Of a stretch of DNA of 64,000 bases, positions 41,690 to 56,601 are shown in pieces. The notes beneath the pieces are model-generated. The model worked only from the letters and a program-made list of their open reading frames with translations. It had not been told where the DNA came from and searched no databases. How positions within the stretch are numbered: position 1 is the stretch's first letter; each line of letters begins with the position of its first letter. The position numbers were made by a program, and so were the translations under genes. Origin of the DNA: Adiantum capillus-veneris (Eukaryota; Streptophyta; Polypodiopsida; Polypodiales; Pteridaceae); NCBI GenBank assembly GCA_014529385.2, contig CM043950.1:69558935-69622934 (forward strand). Direction: 5' to 3'.

Positions 41690-42720
41690 TCCAAACAACA
41701 ATAGGTTATGTGTTACTCACCCATACAATAAGAAAGTCATGTATGAATTCCATACTTCTCCTTATGCGGGGCAAAGAGGGAATCCATAATCTACTCTTCA
41801 AGGAGTATAAATGTATTTCTATTGGTCTACCATGAAAAGTAAAGATACAAGAGTTTGTTTCAAAATGCGTGGTATACCGAAAGTTGAAATTTGATTGAGG
41901 GAAGCAACTTGGATTTTTTCAGTCGACAGGCTTAACAAGAAAACCCACTCTATGCCTGTCAAAAAGACTATTAAGACACATCAAATGGCAACCCTCTTCA
42001 GATCTCAAATTTTCAAGCATCATTGCTTTCCAACATTCATACTTTCGGACAAAGATCCTAGAATGACCAATAATTTCTAAAAGGGTCTCTTTGAGAATCT
42101 AGGAAGTAGATTAGATTTCGCTTTCGGCCTATCATCCACAAAAGGATGACCAAAGTGAAATAACTAATCTAACAATTTTTGATCTACTAAATGTCTATGT
42201 CATGGAATTAGATCAATGTTTCAATTAGAGAAGTACCTACCTCTTATAGAGTATACATACAATGACATTGTATATACTTCTATGGGGAAAGCACCCTTTG
42301 AGATTAAAGAGGGAAGATCCAAAAGTCCCTTACTACTTAAAGTACATGGGAAGATCTTCATTGCTGATGAATATAGCCAAGACTCACAAGAATCTTGTCC
42401 AAAGATTAAAGAGGTGACATCCATCTCAAAGCAAAGGCAAAAAGGGCTGGTGCTAATAAGCACAGAAGAGCCTTAGCCTTTAAGGAAAATGATTGGGTCC
42501 TACTAAATTTTCTCAAGGCTCATCTGAGGCATACTACGGGCAAGATTCCTACGGATCACCAAGAGTATGATGCTAAACTAGCAAAAAGATACTATGGTCC
42601 TTAAAATTCTTAAGCCAGTCAATGAGATGGCTTATCAATTGAATTTGCCCAACCATTGGCTCATGCACAATGTTTTCCATGAGAACCACATAAGCCTTAC
42701 AAAGGAGCGCCACCAAAAGA
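41690..42720 (+). pseudogene. Gypsy integrase and C-terminal domain, decayed
   Basis: Zinc-binding remnant (VMYEFHTSPYAGQRGN, MYFYWSTMKSKD). Core fragments VDRLNKKTHSMPVKKTIKTH and FPTFILSDKDPRMTNNF (second Asp), then AYHPQKDDQSEITN where the catalytic Glu region is altered, and LEKYLPLIEYTYNDIVYTSM. The C-terminal piece at about 42595-42720 reads VNEMAYQLNLPNHWLMHNVF, as in chromodomain-adjacent ends. Many stops. Confidence 0.85.
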
Positions 42721-43400
42721 AGCAATAGTTGTTGCAGACCCTCCAAAAATCGAAGATCAAGAAGAGATGGAACAAATAAGATATTTTATCACCATCACTG
42801 ATTTTGTACGGTTTGAGGCCGGAGTGGTCGCTGATTTTGTACGCGTATGCTTTGAGGCTGTATGCAGTAATTCAACTTGAGTCCATCCTATGACATGAAG
42901 ACAAGGTATTAAGAAACGATAAGATTATCTGATGATATCTTATTAAGTTTAAGAATTATTCTTTTAAAGATGCTAGATGGATGCAAAGAACCTAGCTTAA
43001 GGATAATATGAACCTTGTCAATGCTTACAATGCTGCACTAGAGTAAGCATATGAAAATGCATTTTAAATGAACAATGTTTTTGTCTTATAAGACTAGATC
43101 TCTTTTTATTGTGCACAAATTTAAATAGTATGCATGCTTAGAATCATGTTTGTGGTGACGATGTCTCCCAAACACCAAGTAGAACTTGTCACTCTACTTT
43201 GGAAGAATGATATGGACTAAAAAGCAGACATGCTTGCGGCAGCTACATCTCCCAAGCACCAAATGGATTAGTCATCCATCTTGGAATGATGTCATAGGGT
43301 AAAAAGGGATCCTCTACCCACTAAGAAACATGGACTAATGACTAGGCTTTATCTTCTCTACCTCATAGTCGAGGACGATTAGATTTCAAGAGAGAGGTAA
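42721..43400 (+). other. Gypsy 3' untranslated part and polypurine tract
   Basis: No ORF. A repeat of 'ctgattttgtacg' occurs at 42798 and 42830, and cctaagcaccaaatgg-type motifs repeat near 43170 and 43250. Ends with the purine tract caagagagaggtaa before the 3' LTR. Confidence 0.55.
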
Positions 43401-44479
43401 TGTCATAAAATCTAATACCTAACTAACCCAAATGATTTTCTTATATTAAACTGATCATTTAATGTGGGCGAATAAAAGGGAACAAGAGTTAGAATAGAGA
43501 CTTGTGCTTCTAGACCTATCTCAGCAGGGGACCAAAAGGAGAGATGGTTGCATCTCAATAGGGGTCCAAAAGGAGACAGTCTATCAAAGAGCAATGTGCA
43601 ATAAGTGCTTCTAGACTTATCTCAACAGGGGACCAAGAGGAGAGATGGTTACATCTCAATACGGGTCCAAAGGAGGTAGTCTATCAAAGAGTAACCTGCA
43701 TCTAATGGAGCTTAAAAGACCTTTAGGGTTAGCTTCATTAAAGACCTCCAATAGTTAGTGTTAAAAGTCCTTTGACCTTAGGCAAGCTAGGGTTGAGCTT
43801 GAGGTGGGAACCCGACCTAAGCTTGAGGTGCTTGATGACTAAGGTGCTTGAGGTACTTGTCGTGCTTGATGAATAAGGTGCTTGAGGTGCTTCTCGTGCT
43901 TGATGACGAAGGTTCTTGAGGTGCTTGTCATGCTTGATGACTAACGTACTTGATGTGCTTGTCATACATTATGAGGAAGGTGCTTGAGAAGGTTCCCATG
44001 CATGGGGGGGTAAGGTGCTTGAGTCAAAAAGAGACTTTACAAACTTAATGAGGAAGGTGCTTGAGAAGCTTCCCATGCATGGGGGGTAAGGTGCTTGAGT
44101 AAAAAAGAGACCCTACAAAGAAGGGGGAAAGTCCCAAAGTTAGGGGAATCTTTGACTTAACCTCCCACTCACCCAAAGGGCACGCCTTTTCTCAAGGGGC
44201 ACATGGGACACATGTCAGTGCTTAGCCACATGGTGTGCTTGAATGCTATTGGTTGGGCTAAAGAGGGGTCCAATGAGCTTCTAGTTCCATCCAAAAAATA
44301 TCTAGATATTTTCAAGCTCTCTCTCTTAAAGGGGTAAGGAGGACACTTGTCCAAAGACTACCCATGTACTTGAATGCATGTTGCATGTGATTGGCTAGGG
44401 GAAGAGGGGTCCAATGAGCTTGAAGCATGTGAAAAGGCTAGAACTTGCCCCAAGCAAGCAAGGGGGGTGCTGGGGGGGT

Positions 44480-44547
<68 letters not shown>

Positions 44548-45234
44548 TTTCTAGATTCATTCTCACTTGGTGAAAGCTGAGGAACTCCACCTCCTTCTCC
44601 AAGCTTGTGAGAAGTGAGAGCCTACACCAACACTCTTGGCTATGGAATGCAAATCCAACCAAGAGCCATGCTTCAATGATTAAGCTTTCCATCTTCTCCA
44701 TCTTCATTACTATGCTATTATGTATGCTAGCAAGAAGAGTGATGATAAGTGAGGAACTATTTCTTTCTCCTATGGAATGTTTCTTCTTCCTCTTCCCTAC
44801 CCTCATTCCCTGCTAGCTCTCTCCACCTTCGAAGGTGTTTGAGGCCTTGGGACTGAGGCTTGGGATAGTTAATGCTTTCTAAAAAGTTTATGTTATGCTT
44901 GTGATGCATGAAGCTTTCCATCTTCATTGCATCACCTAGGTCACAAGGAACACAAAGATTGTATTGTACCATCCCTGATTTGGAGAAACTATAATACAAA
45001 TGCCTATTGGAGGGGGGACCGGCTCCGTATGAATCCGGTCCTCAATTGTTGTCATGTTCTCTAAACTCTCTCTCTTGCAAAAGTATCGTTCATGCCAAGT
45101 TAACTAAGTACCATGTTTATGTTGCTACCATCAATTAAGTTCACCCGCTATGATCACAAAGTAATCTCACAAAAGTGCTTCATCTAATTTCCTAATTCCG
45201 CTACTCTCAAAGTTCATAGGCCATTTTCGTTACA
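43401..45234 (+). repeat. Gypsy 3' LTR
   Basis: 1834 bp. Four gatgac(t/g) or gatgaat minisatellite units (43826-43950) against seven in the 5' LTR, and an (AC)n of about 33 repeats (44480-44547) against about ten. Followed by AAAGG. Confidence 0.94.
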
Positions 45235-45239
45235 AAAGG

Positions 45240-47876
<2,637 letters not shown>

Positions 47877-47926
47877 GCTATGCATAAATTTGCTAACATG
47901 TGAGACTGCAAACTGAATAAATAGCC

Positions 47927-49281
47927 TCATATTGCATACAAAAATAAGGCATCCAACAACAAAAGAGTGACATCTACATGATCACTAGCATCATGAAAGC
48001 TCAATTTCAAACCTGTTTCCATGGGAGTAGCAATAGGTTTGTAGTCTTCAAGTCCAAACTTACATAACAATGTCTCTATGTAGCTTGTTTGACACAAGGC
48101 AATACCATCATCACACTGCTTAAACTGTATGCCCAAGTAATGATGCAGCATCCCCAAATCTTGCATCTTGAAATTAGCATTCAGATTAACCTTAAATTTA
48201 GCAATATGCATCTCATTCAGTCCAGTGATCAACAAATCATCAACATAAAGAATGGCGATGAGAAGTACATCACACCCTCATGCTTTACATACAAAGTGCT
48301 TTCTGTTGGACTGTTACGAAAGCCTCGTATAACCAAATGAGTGTCAGCTTTCTCATACCAAGCACGAGGAGACTGATTCAACCCATACAAAGCTTTCTTA
48401 TATTTGCACACTTTATCTTTCTATCCTTTCTTGCCAAAACCACGAGGCTGCATTATATAAACTTCCTCAAATATGTCACCATTCAAGAAAGCGGTAACAA
48501 TGTCTTATTGATGTACCAAGTGAGTGTCATCTTTCTCATACCAAGCACTAGGAGATTGCTTCAGCCTTCAATCCATACAAAGCTTTCTTATATTTTCACA
48601 CTTTATCTTTCTGTCATTTCTTGACAAAACCATGAGGCTGCATTATATAAACTTCCTCAAATATGTCACCATTTAAGAAAGTAGTAACAATGTCTGATTG
48701 ATGTACATCCCATCCAAAATGACATGCCAATACACATAGAAAATGAACAGTAATACTACAATAAGTGGGAGCAAAAGTCTCTTTATAATCTATGGCTTTC
48801 TGTTGTGCCTAGCCTTTTGCAACAATTGAAGCCTTATAGCAATCAATCTCACCATCCGACTTACGTTTCAATTTGTAAAACCACTTTGTACCAATGGCCT
48901 TTTTGCTAGGAGGAAAATGACATAAAGTCCATGTGTCATTTTCTATAAGTGCATCATATTTTGATTGCATGGCACCCATCAAAGTTTTGAATCTTGATTT
49001 CTTCATCAAAAGATAGAGGTTCCTCTACATCACATAATTTAGAAACAACCAAAGCATAACAATCTGATGCATAAGGTGCATGGGAGAACCTGAACGAGTA
49101 CAACTAGACAAGGGTGCATCCAATTTACAGTCACATAAAGTATGCACCTGCCAATTTGGCATACCTTTAGCTTGCTCATTCTCAACCCTTTCCACATCAA
49201 GTACATCATGTACATTTGCATCATCAATAGGTTGATCCATAGCATTTTCAAAAACCCCCATAGGCTGTAAATTTGCCTCAT
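47927..49281 (-). pseudogene. C3 reverse transcriptase with a tandem duplication
   Basis: Frames give AIGTKWFYKLKRKSDGEIDC, YKKALYGLNQSPRAWYEKAD, MLITGLNEMHIAKFKVNLN and LHHYLGIQFKQCDDGIALCQ. The block from the FLNGD-type region to SPRAWYEKAD is present twice in tandem (about 183 bp; matching starts near 48341 and 48524). The upstream hinge (49025-49281) is also recognisable by comparison with C5. Several stops. Confidence 0.85.
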
Positions 49282-49410
49282 TGGAATTTAAATGTTTAAG
49301 TTTCCAGTAAAAAGAGGCAACAAATTGTCATAAATGTCCTGTGAGCTTATATTACTATCTCTAGTACATGACAAAAAAGGTTGAATAGAATCTTCCACAA
49401 ATACAACATC

Positions 49411-50640
49411 TCATGAAACAAAGATACGCTTTGTTTGCGAATGGTATAACCTATAACCACTTTCAGTACTGTAACCGACAAAAATGCATTCTACAGCCTT
49501 ATCATCCAATTTTTTGTGTTGCGTTTCTCTTACCAAAGCATAAGCTAAACAACCAAAAACATGCATGTGATCAATAGATGGCTTCCTATCATGCCATGCT
49601 TCATAAGGAGTCATAGACTACAAAGCTTTTGTAGGACACCTATTAAGTACATAAGTAGCACACATGATGTCCTCAAGCCAAAACGAATGTGGAAAAGCTG
49701 GAGTCTTGACCATACATCATGCCATCTCAGTAAGCAACCTATTTCTCCTTTTAGCAATACCATTTTTCTAAGGTGTATATGGCATTGTACATTGGTGTTT
49801 TATCTAAAGACTAGCTAAAACTGCATTAAACTCATAATACATATACTCCCCTCCCTTGATCTAAATGGAGGGTGTCCAGAGTACATTTAGAAACATTTTC
49901 AACCATAGCCAAAATTTTCTTGAAGCACATAAACACTTTGGATGTATCTTTAAGCGGATACACCCATGCATGCATGGAGTATTCATCAATGAAAATCACA
50001 AAGTATAGGTAATTGCCTATCTTACTTAAAATACATCCTTTACAGGTGCTTCAAGAGGTGGCAAAGAAGCAACCATATCAGATTTCTACAAACGTAGCAA
50101 ACTGGCAAAATTCAAATGTCCAAACCATGCATACCAAAGTTTTGTATTTGAAACATCATTTGAATCCACAATTACAATTGCAAAATTCTGCCCACACTTG
50201 TCAAACAAAATGAGCTATACAGCCCATGACACAAAATGCCAGATGCAACAATTTCATCACCAAAACTGAGATCATGAACTGTACATATGTCATCTACAAA
50301 TTTTACAAAAAGACCAAGTCTAGCAAGTGCAGATACAGACAAAATGTTCTTTTTATCCTAGATACATAAAGTACATCAACAAGTGTAAAAGAACTGCCAT
50401 TCGGAGCAGTTAGCAATCTTTCCAACTCCCTAGACAAGAGAAGAGGCATTGTTAGCACAAGTGACTGTATTTCCATGAGGGACAAACTAGGGAGAGGTAA
50501 ACAAGTCACGATGTGAGATAATGTGCTTTGTAGCACCATTATCAAAGTACCACACATGTGAATCTACAGTAATTGACATACATGCATCATGAACAAAAGG
50601 ATCATAAGTGCACTCTGCACTAAATGCCCACTTTGCATCT
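49411..50640 (-). pseudogene. C3 protease and integrase, decayed
   Basis: Protease: VDSHVWYFDNGATKHIISHR (the active site reads DNGA where DSGA is usual). Integrase core fragments at 49850-50100 correspond by position to C5. The clear C-terminal part reads MTPYEAWHDRKPSIDHMHVF, GCLAYALVRETQHKKLDDKA and CIFVGYSTESGYRLYHS. Stops throughout. Confidence 0.82.
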
Positions 50641-50724
50641 ACATCAACATCACAATCTCCTTTCACAATAGTTGCACTTGTAGTGGAGACAACCTCTTTC
50701 TTCTTGGCCTCTTTTGGCTTCAAT

Positions 50725-51683
50725 TTAGGACATTGCATGATAGTGATCATTAGCTTTGCAATAATGGCAACGCATCCTCTTTTTTCCCTTTTCACCAAAA
50801 TTCCCAGAAGAGGTAATGCCAACAAAAGCATTAGGAACATGTGATTTTCCACTCGCTTCTGAAGAACCATGAGAAGTGGCTACATTTATGTTACCATCTT
50901 TTCTTTGAGCAACAATAAAAGCCTGTTCAACTGTACGTTGTTTAGCCCTGATCTTTCTTGAAAGTGACTCTTTCAATATAAATGTGTATAATGCATCAAA
51001 CTTGACAACATCATGATTTCCTTGGGTCATAAGTCTCCAAGTACTAGAAAATTTTTGGTAAGAATCTGGTAAGCATCAAGAACAGTCTGCACAAGAAAAA
51101 TGTCAAAAATGACTTCACCTGCAAAAATGAGTTACTCATTAATATCCTTGATACCAGCAAGGGAAGTGTCCATGTCATCTTCCTCATGCATAATCTTCGA
51201 CTCCACCTCTTTACGCAACAATGCAATTTTAGCCTCATTGCGAATTGCATAAAGACTAACCAAAATATCCCAAGTCTGTTTAGCTGATATAGCTAAGCGA
51301 ATGTGAGGAGTAATAGTGCGCTTCATAAATAATGCAATCACTACATAAGCCTACGTATCTCTAACATCCCACAATGAGCCTGATCAGCCGTAGACAAAAC
51401 AGCTCTAGCAGCAGCAATCCTACCACCAAAACGTGCAACATCCTCAACAATGCCTGTATCCATAGAATATGGATGTACATCTATGACCTACACAACATTC
51501 CAAGTGCCTTTTGACACAAGAACATGTTGCATCATGTAAGCCCACATTAGGTAGTTGTCCACATCATGTAATCCCACATTGGGTAGTTGTACACATCATG
51601 TAAGCCCACATTGGGTAGTTGTCCCCATCCAATTTATCCTCAATAGCAAACATCTTGAGCACATCTGTGTTGTTGTCAGCCAT
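50725..51683 (-). pseudogene. C3 Gag with a triplicated 32-bp segment
   Basis: Starts at ATG 51683 (MADNNTDVLKMFAIEDKLDG, then NYPMWAYMM). A 32-bp unit (cccacattgggtagttgtcc...) occurs three times at 51537-51626 and shifts the frame. Further on come HIRLAISAKQTWDILVSLYA, NEAKIALLRKEVESK, RKIRAKQRTVEQAFIVAQRK and a zinc knuckle CHYCKANDHYHAMS with its last Cys lost. Confidence 0.82.
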
Positions 51684-52047
51684 GGTGAGTGCCTGCACCT
51701 GATATGAAAACTACCCAAAAGGAGGAGAAACAAAGTGGGACTAGCACGTGCTATATGGCACAACCCAAAGAAGATTGAAAAGGGCACGCATTGTAAAAAA
51801 TTGAAATGACAAAAAATTTGCACAAAATGACAAAATTGCTTGCACAGTACTACTTGTAGTGGAAACGGAGGTTGAAATGAGCCTGGATGGAAATTTTGAG
51901 TAGACCCATCTCTACAAGCTCATCCTAAGTATTTTGTGGACCTATTGATGCTCACCAAAGCTCACCCAAATTGGAGAAAGTGAGCAGGTGAGTGCTAGCG
52001 ACACTAACGACTATGCCTAGGAGGACACAACCTGCTTTGATACCAAT

Positions 52048-52275
52048 TGTTGGAAATAGGATTGCAGGGAAACACACACAGCTTGGAGAAGATGAAGAAG
52101 CTCAAGGTACACAACAAAGAGTGTATTTCTTAGTGCACAAATGAAATATAAGTTAGCCCCAGAATGATGGGCGTATATACAATGCATGGAGGAGAAAACC
52201 TCCTAGTGAGGGAAAAAATTCCCCAGTGGTCCTAAGTGTGCTCACACACATCACTACCACGTATGTATGGTAACA
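52048..52275 (-). repeat. C3 5' LTR
   Basis: 228 bp, TGTTGGAA...GGTAACA on the plus strand; matches the C5 LTR at 58119-58344. Confidence 0.88.
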
Positions 52276-52562
52276 GTCAAAGAAATCCATATGATGAACG
52301 ACTTCCAATTTGGGATGTTTTTTCTTGAATTGCCCAAAAAGGCTCTAGGTAGATGCAAAAAGGTTGCTACAGGATGAAATCTTTTAAGACATGCTCAATA
52401 GAATTCCATGAAGGCTGTAGAATGCATGTTGATAGTTGCGATAAGTGTGGCACATTTTCCAGAGCACAAGAAGACTTCCTTCATGAGTTTTTGGTCCTAG
52501 ATGTTGTTCGTAGAATGTAATCATTACAGCATATGTAAGTGTTGGCACAATCTCCATCTCCA

Positions 52563-52568
<6 letters not shown>
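52276..52568. other. No recognisable gene
   Basis: Short unique stretch before a TC run. Ends with three ccatct repeats leading into it. Confidence 0.4.

Positions 52569-52621
<53 letters not shown>
52569..52621. repeat. (TC)26 microsatellite
   Basis: Uninterrupted TC run. Confidence 0.97.
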
Positions 52622-52626
<5 letters not shown>

Positions 52627-53016
52627 ATCCCTTTGTCCATAGCACACTCGTATATATTAAAATGAGACGAGCACTATCCAAGTGGATGCAAATTCTTGCA
52701 ATGATCGGTGCTCCTCTCTTTGACTCTTCCTTTTGGCTTCATGGCATCTACCCCAATCTGGTGCATGACTTGGCATGCCATTTGACATTGTCCATGTGCA
52801 TCATGATCTGGTAGACTTGAGCTACTGCAAGCTCAATCCCTTGAGGTGTGGGATGTCATAGTTATGAGGTGGTAATTGACATCTTGAGATACTAGGAGAG
52901 AGGGTTAGTTAATCCTTGCCCTCCTTCTCCCACCTCTTCTGCTTCTCCAACCTTAAACACCTGCCAACCTCTATCTACATACATACTACACACAACAAAC
53001 TTGCACAAGTAGCAAG

Positions 53017-53019
<3 letters not shown>
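52622..53019. other. No recognisable gene
   Basis: Sequence between two TC runs. Open frames are short and unrecognised. Confidence 0.4.

Positions 53020-53080
<61 letters not shown>
53020..53080. repeat. (TC)30 microsatellite
   Basis: TC run that ends exactly where the ORF1 fragment of LINE-like copy 3 begins. Confidence 0.97.
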
Positions 53081-54267
<1,187 letters not shown>

Positions 54268-55230
54268 CAAGCCAAGATGCAAAGTTTCACTCAAGTAGTG
54301 AAATTTTCTCTTGACAGCCAAGGCTTAGACCCTGGGCTATCCATAAATCTGATGACCTATGAGACTGAAAATTGAATATCAATCCTAGTGTTGCATACAT
54401 AGATAAGGCATCCAACATCACTTTGGTAAAGAGTGACATCAACCGGATCACCAACATCATGAAGACTCAATTTCAAACTTGTTTCCGTGGTGGGAGTTGC
54501 AATAGGTTTGCAATCTCAAGTCCAAACTTACATAGCACTGTTTCTATATAACTTGTTTGACACAAGGCAATACCACCATCACATTGCTTAAACTGTATGC
54601 CCAAGTAATGATGCAAGAGTACCAAATCGTTCATCATAAAAGTAGCATTCAAATCAGCCTTAAATTTAGAAATATGTGTCTCATTGGGTCTAGTGATCAA
54701 CAAATTATCAACATAAAGAGCAACAATGAGAAGTATATCACCCTTACGCTTTACATACTAAGTGCTCTCTGTTGGATTGTTACGAAATCCTCGTTTAATC
54801 AAATAAGTGTCAACTTTCTCATACCAAGCATGAGGAGATTGCTTCAACCCATGCAAAGCTTTCTTATGTTTGCATACTTTATCTTCCTGCCCTTTAATGA
54901 CAAAACCGGGAGGCTGCGTTACATAAACTTCCTCAAACATATCACCATTCAAGAAAGCAATATCAATATCTGATGGATGTACATCCCATCCAAAATGAGC
55001 TACCAATGCACATAAAAATCTCACAGTAGTCATATGACAAGTGAAAGCAAAAGTCTCTTTATAATCTATGCTATTCTATTATGCATAACCTTTTGCAAAA
55101 AACCGAGCCTTATAGCGATCGATCTCACCATCTGACTCATGTTTCAACTTGTAAACCCACTTCGTACCAATGGTCTTTTTACCGGGAGACAAACCACATA
55201 AAGTCCATGTGTCGTTTAATAAAGTGCTTG
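54268..55230 (-). pseudogene. C4: Copia family 3 RT fragment
   Basis: Minus-strand frames read GTKWVYKLKHESDGEIDRYK, TTVRFLCALVAHFGWDVHPS, DIDIAFLNGDMFEEVYVTQP, KALHGLKQSPHAWYEKVDTY and LHHYLGIQFKQCDGGIALCQ, collinear with C5. Unlike C3 and C5 it has no duplication in this block. Stops and frameshifts are present; the YVDD segment is damaged. It is cut off on the right where PPR sequence begins. Confidence 0.85.
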
Positions 55231-55232
55231 TG

Positions 55233-55655
55233 GAGCTTCCTATCAGGAATGTCGTCTCTTGGGATTGCATTGATTGTGGGATACATGCAACAAGAGCAGG
55301 GACAGAAAGCTCCAGGCTATTTTCAGCAGATGCAAAGCAAGGGCTTCTCTCAAGTGCAATCACATTCAGGTGCATCCTGAAGGCATGTGGCTCTATGCAA
55401 GATATTGATATAGGCATAAAAATTCACACTGATACTGTTAGTGAGGGGCTGTTGCAAAATATTGGTGTGCTTAGCAATGCCTTTGTCAATATGTATGCCA
55501 AAATGTGGTGCTCTTGTGCGGGATGTTGTCACTTGGAACATACTGATTGCAGGATATGCCCAATAGGGCAGGGCCATATCAAGGCATGTCTTGGTTTCAC
55601 AAGATGTTGTATTTGTGGAGAATTCCACTCAGCCCTTGTTATCATGTACCAATGA
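55233..55655 (+). pseudogene. PPR gene fragment (PLS type) fused to Copia debris
   Basis: Two alternating frames give a PPR series: VLVELPIRNVVSWD, then (shifted) LIVGYMQQEQGQKAPGYFQQ, then AITFRCILKACGSMQDIDIG, KIHTDTVSEGLLQNIGVLSN, AFVNMYAK and, shifted again, RDVVTWNILIAGYAQ. The PLS-type plant PPR signature (RNVVSWxxLIxGYxQ, VxxNAxVxMYAKCG) is clear. Such proteins act in chloroplast and mitochondrial RNA processing. At least two frameshifts and the join to C4 show a non-functional fragment, perhaps moved with a transposon. Confidence 0.8.
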
Positions 55656-56601
55656 CATTACTGTAAGCTAGCATGACATTATTACACTATGTTACCTCTT
55701 TTTAATGGCAAAAACTTGAACATAAGTTTACTGTATTTGGGAACTATACTTGCAATCTCAATACTTCTTGACTTGAAACTTGGTACCACCTTTTGGAATC
55801 TAAGATTTGTGTCAATCTTGCTAAGGGCTTCTACTAGTAATTGAAATACTTTTTGTCTAACCTATTGGGAAATAAGTAAAATATGGACGCTTACTTCTTG
55901 GTCATAATTTAGATTACTAAGTACATGACTTCACCTTGTTCATAATGTCTTGTTTACTACTCTTGTCTCTAAGTAAGAATGGTGTGGATACTCTTAAGAG
56001 TACTAGCTATGATAAATTTATGGTATGATAAGGATTATTTGATAGCTTGTTGATTTGACTCATGCTATCTGACTCCATTAACTTTTTCCTGGTAATAAAG
56101 GAGAACCTACTACTTATAGGATTGGACCATGTAGCCTTCCCAAAGATAATACTGGTTGGAACTGGTTTGGCAGTGGCCCTCTATGTTTTTCTAAGGTGGT
56201 GCTGACATAGGGGTTGCTTACACATACATGGATAAGTTTGATTAGCTAAGTCTTGAGAAAAATCTGATTGGTAAGAATTTGACCAAAATACTTATTGGTG
56301 GGGAGTCCTTGACTCCTTCTTATGCATAACTAGAACATGACAGTAAATAATGTTGTACTTCCTTGAAATACATAGTAGGTGAGCTTGATGTTGCCAAATT
56401 TCATTGGGCATGAGTCTTATTCAAATGACTCGAAAGTGTTAAAAAATTACAAGTAATTTGACCCCGTTAATAACAAGCTAGGTCATTGTTAATGGCATCG
56501 TGGTTATGCTGCCACTACCTTCGAGGCAAGGAAAGAAGGCATGAGGCCCTTCATGAAAGAACACATAGTTGGCGCTAAGAGAGGTATCTTAAGAAATCAT
56601 A
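55656..56601. other. No recognisable gene
   Basis: AT-rich, no long frames, nothing recognised. Confidence 0.4.

Larger units (their letters stand above)
30651..45234 (+). mobile_element. Ty3/gypsy LTR retrotransposon, decayed, with Copia-2 nested in its 5' LTR
   Basis: Matching LTRs at 30651-38119 (1904 bp after removing Copia-2 and one target copy) and 43401-45234 (1834 bp) start TGTCATAAAATC and end TTACA. They are flanked by the 5-bp duplication AAAGG (30646-30650 and 45235-45239). The primer-binding site TGGTATCGGAGC follows the 5' LTR, and a purine-rich tract (caagagagaggtaa) precedes the 3' LTR. The internal order gag, protease, RT, RNase H, integrase (integrase last) defines Ty3/gypsy. 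All domains carry stops or deletions. Confidence 0.95.
47877..52275 (-). mobile_element. C3: decayed Copia element, family 3, 3'-truncated
   Basis: The 5' LTR lies at 52048-52275 and the primer-binding site TGGTATCAAAGCAGG (minus) at 52031-52045. Gag, protease, integrase and RT relics follow leftward in copia order (integrase before RT). RNase H and the 3' LTR are missing: homology with C5 begins at 47877. The family is defined by the LTR shared with C5 (58119-58344). Confidence 0.88.
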
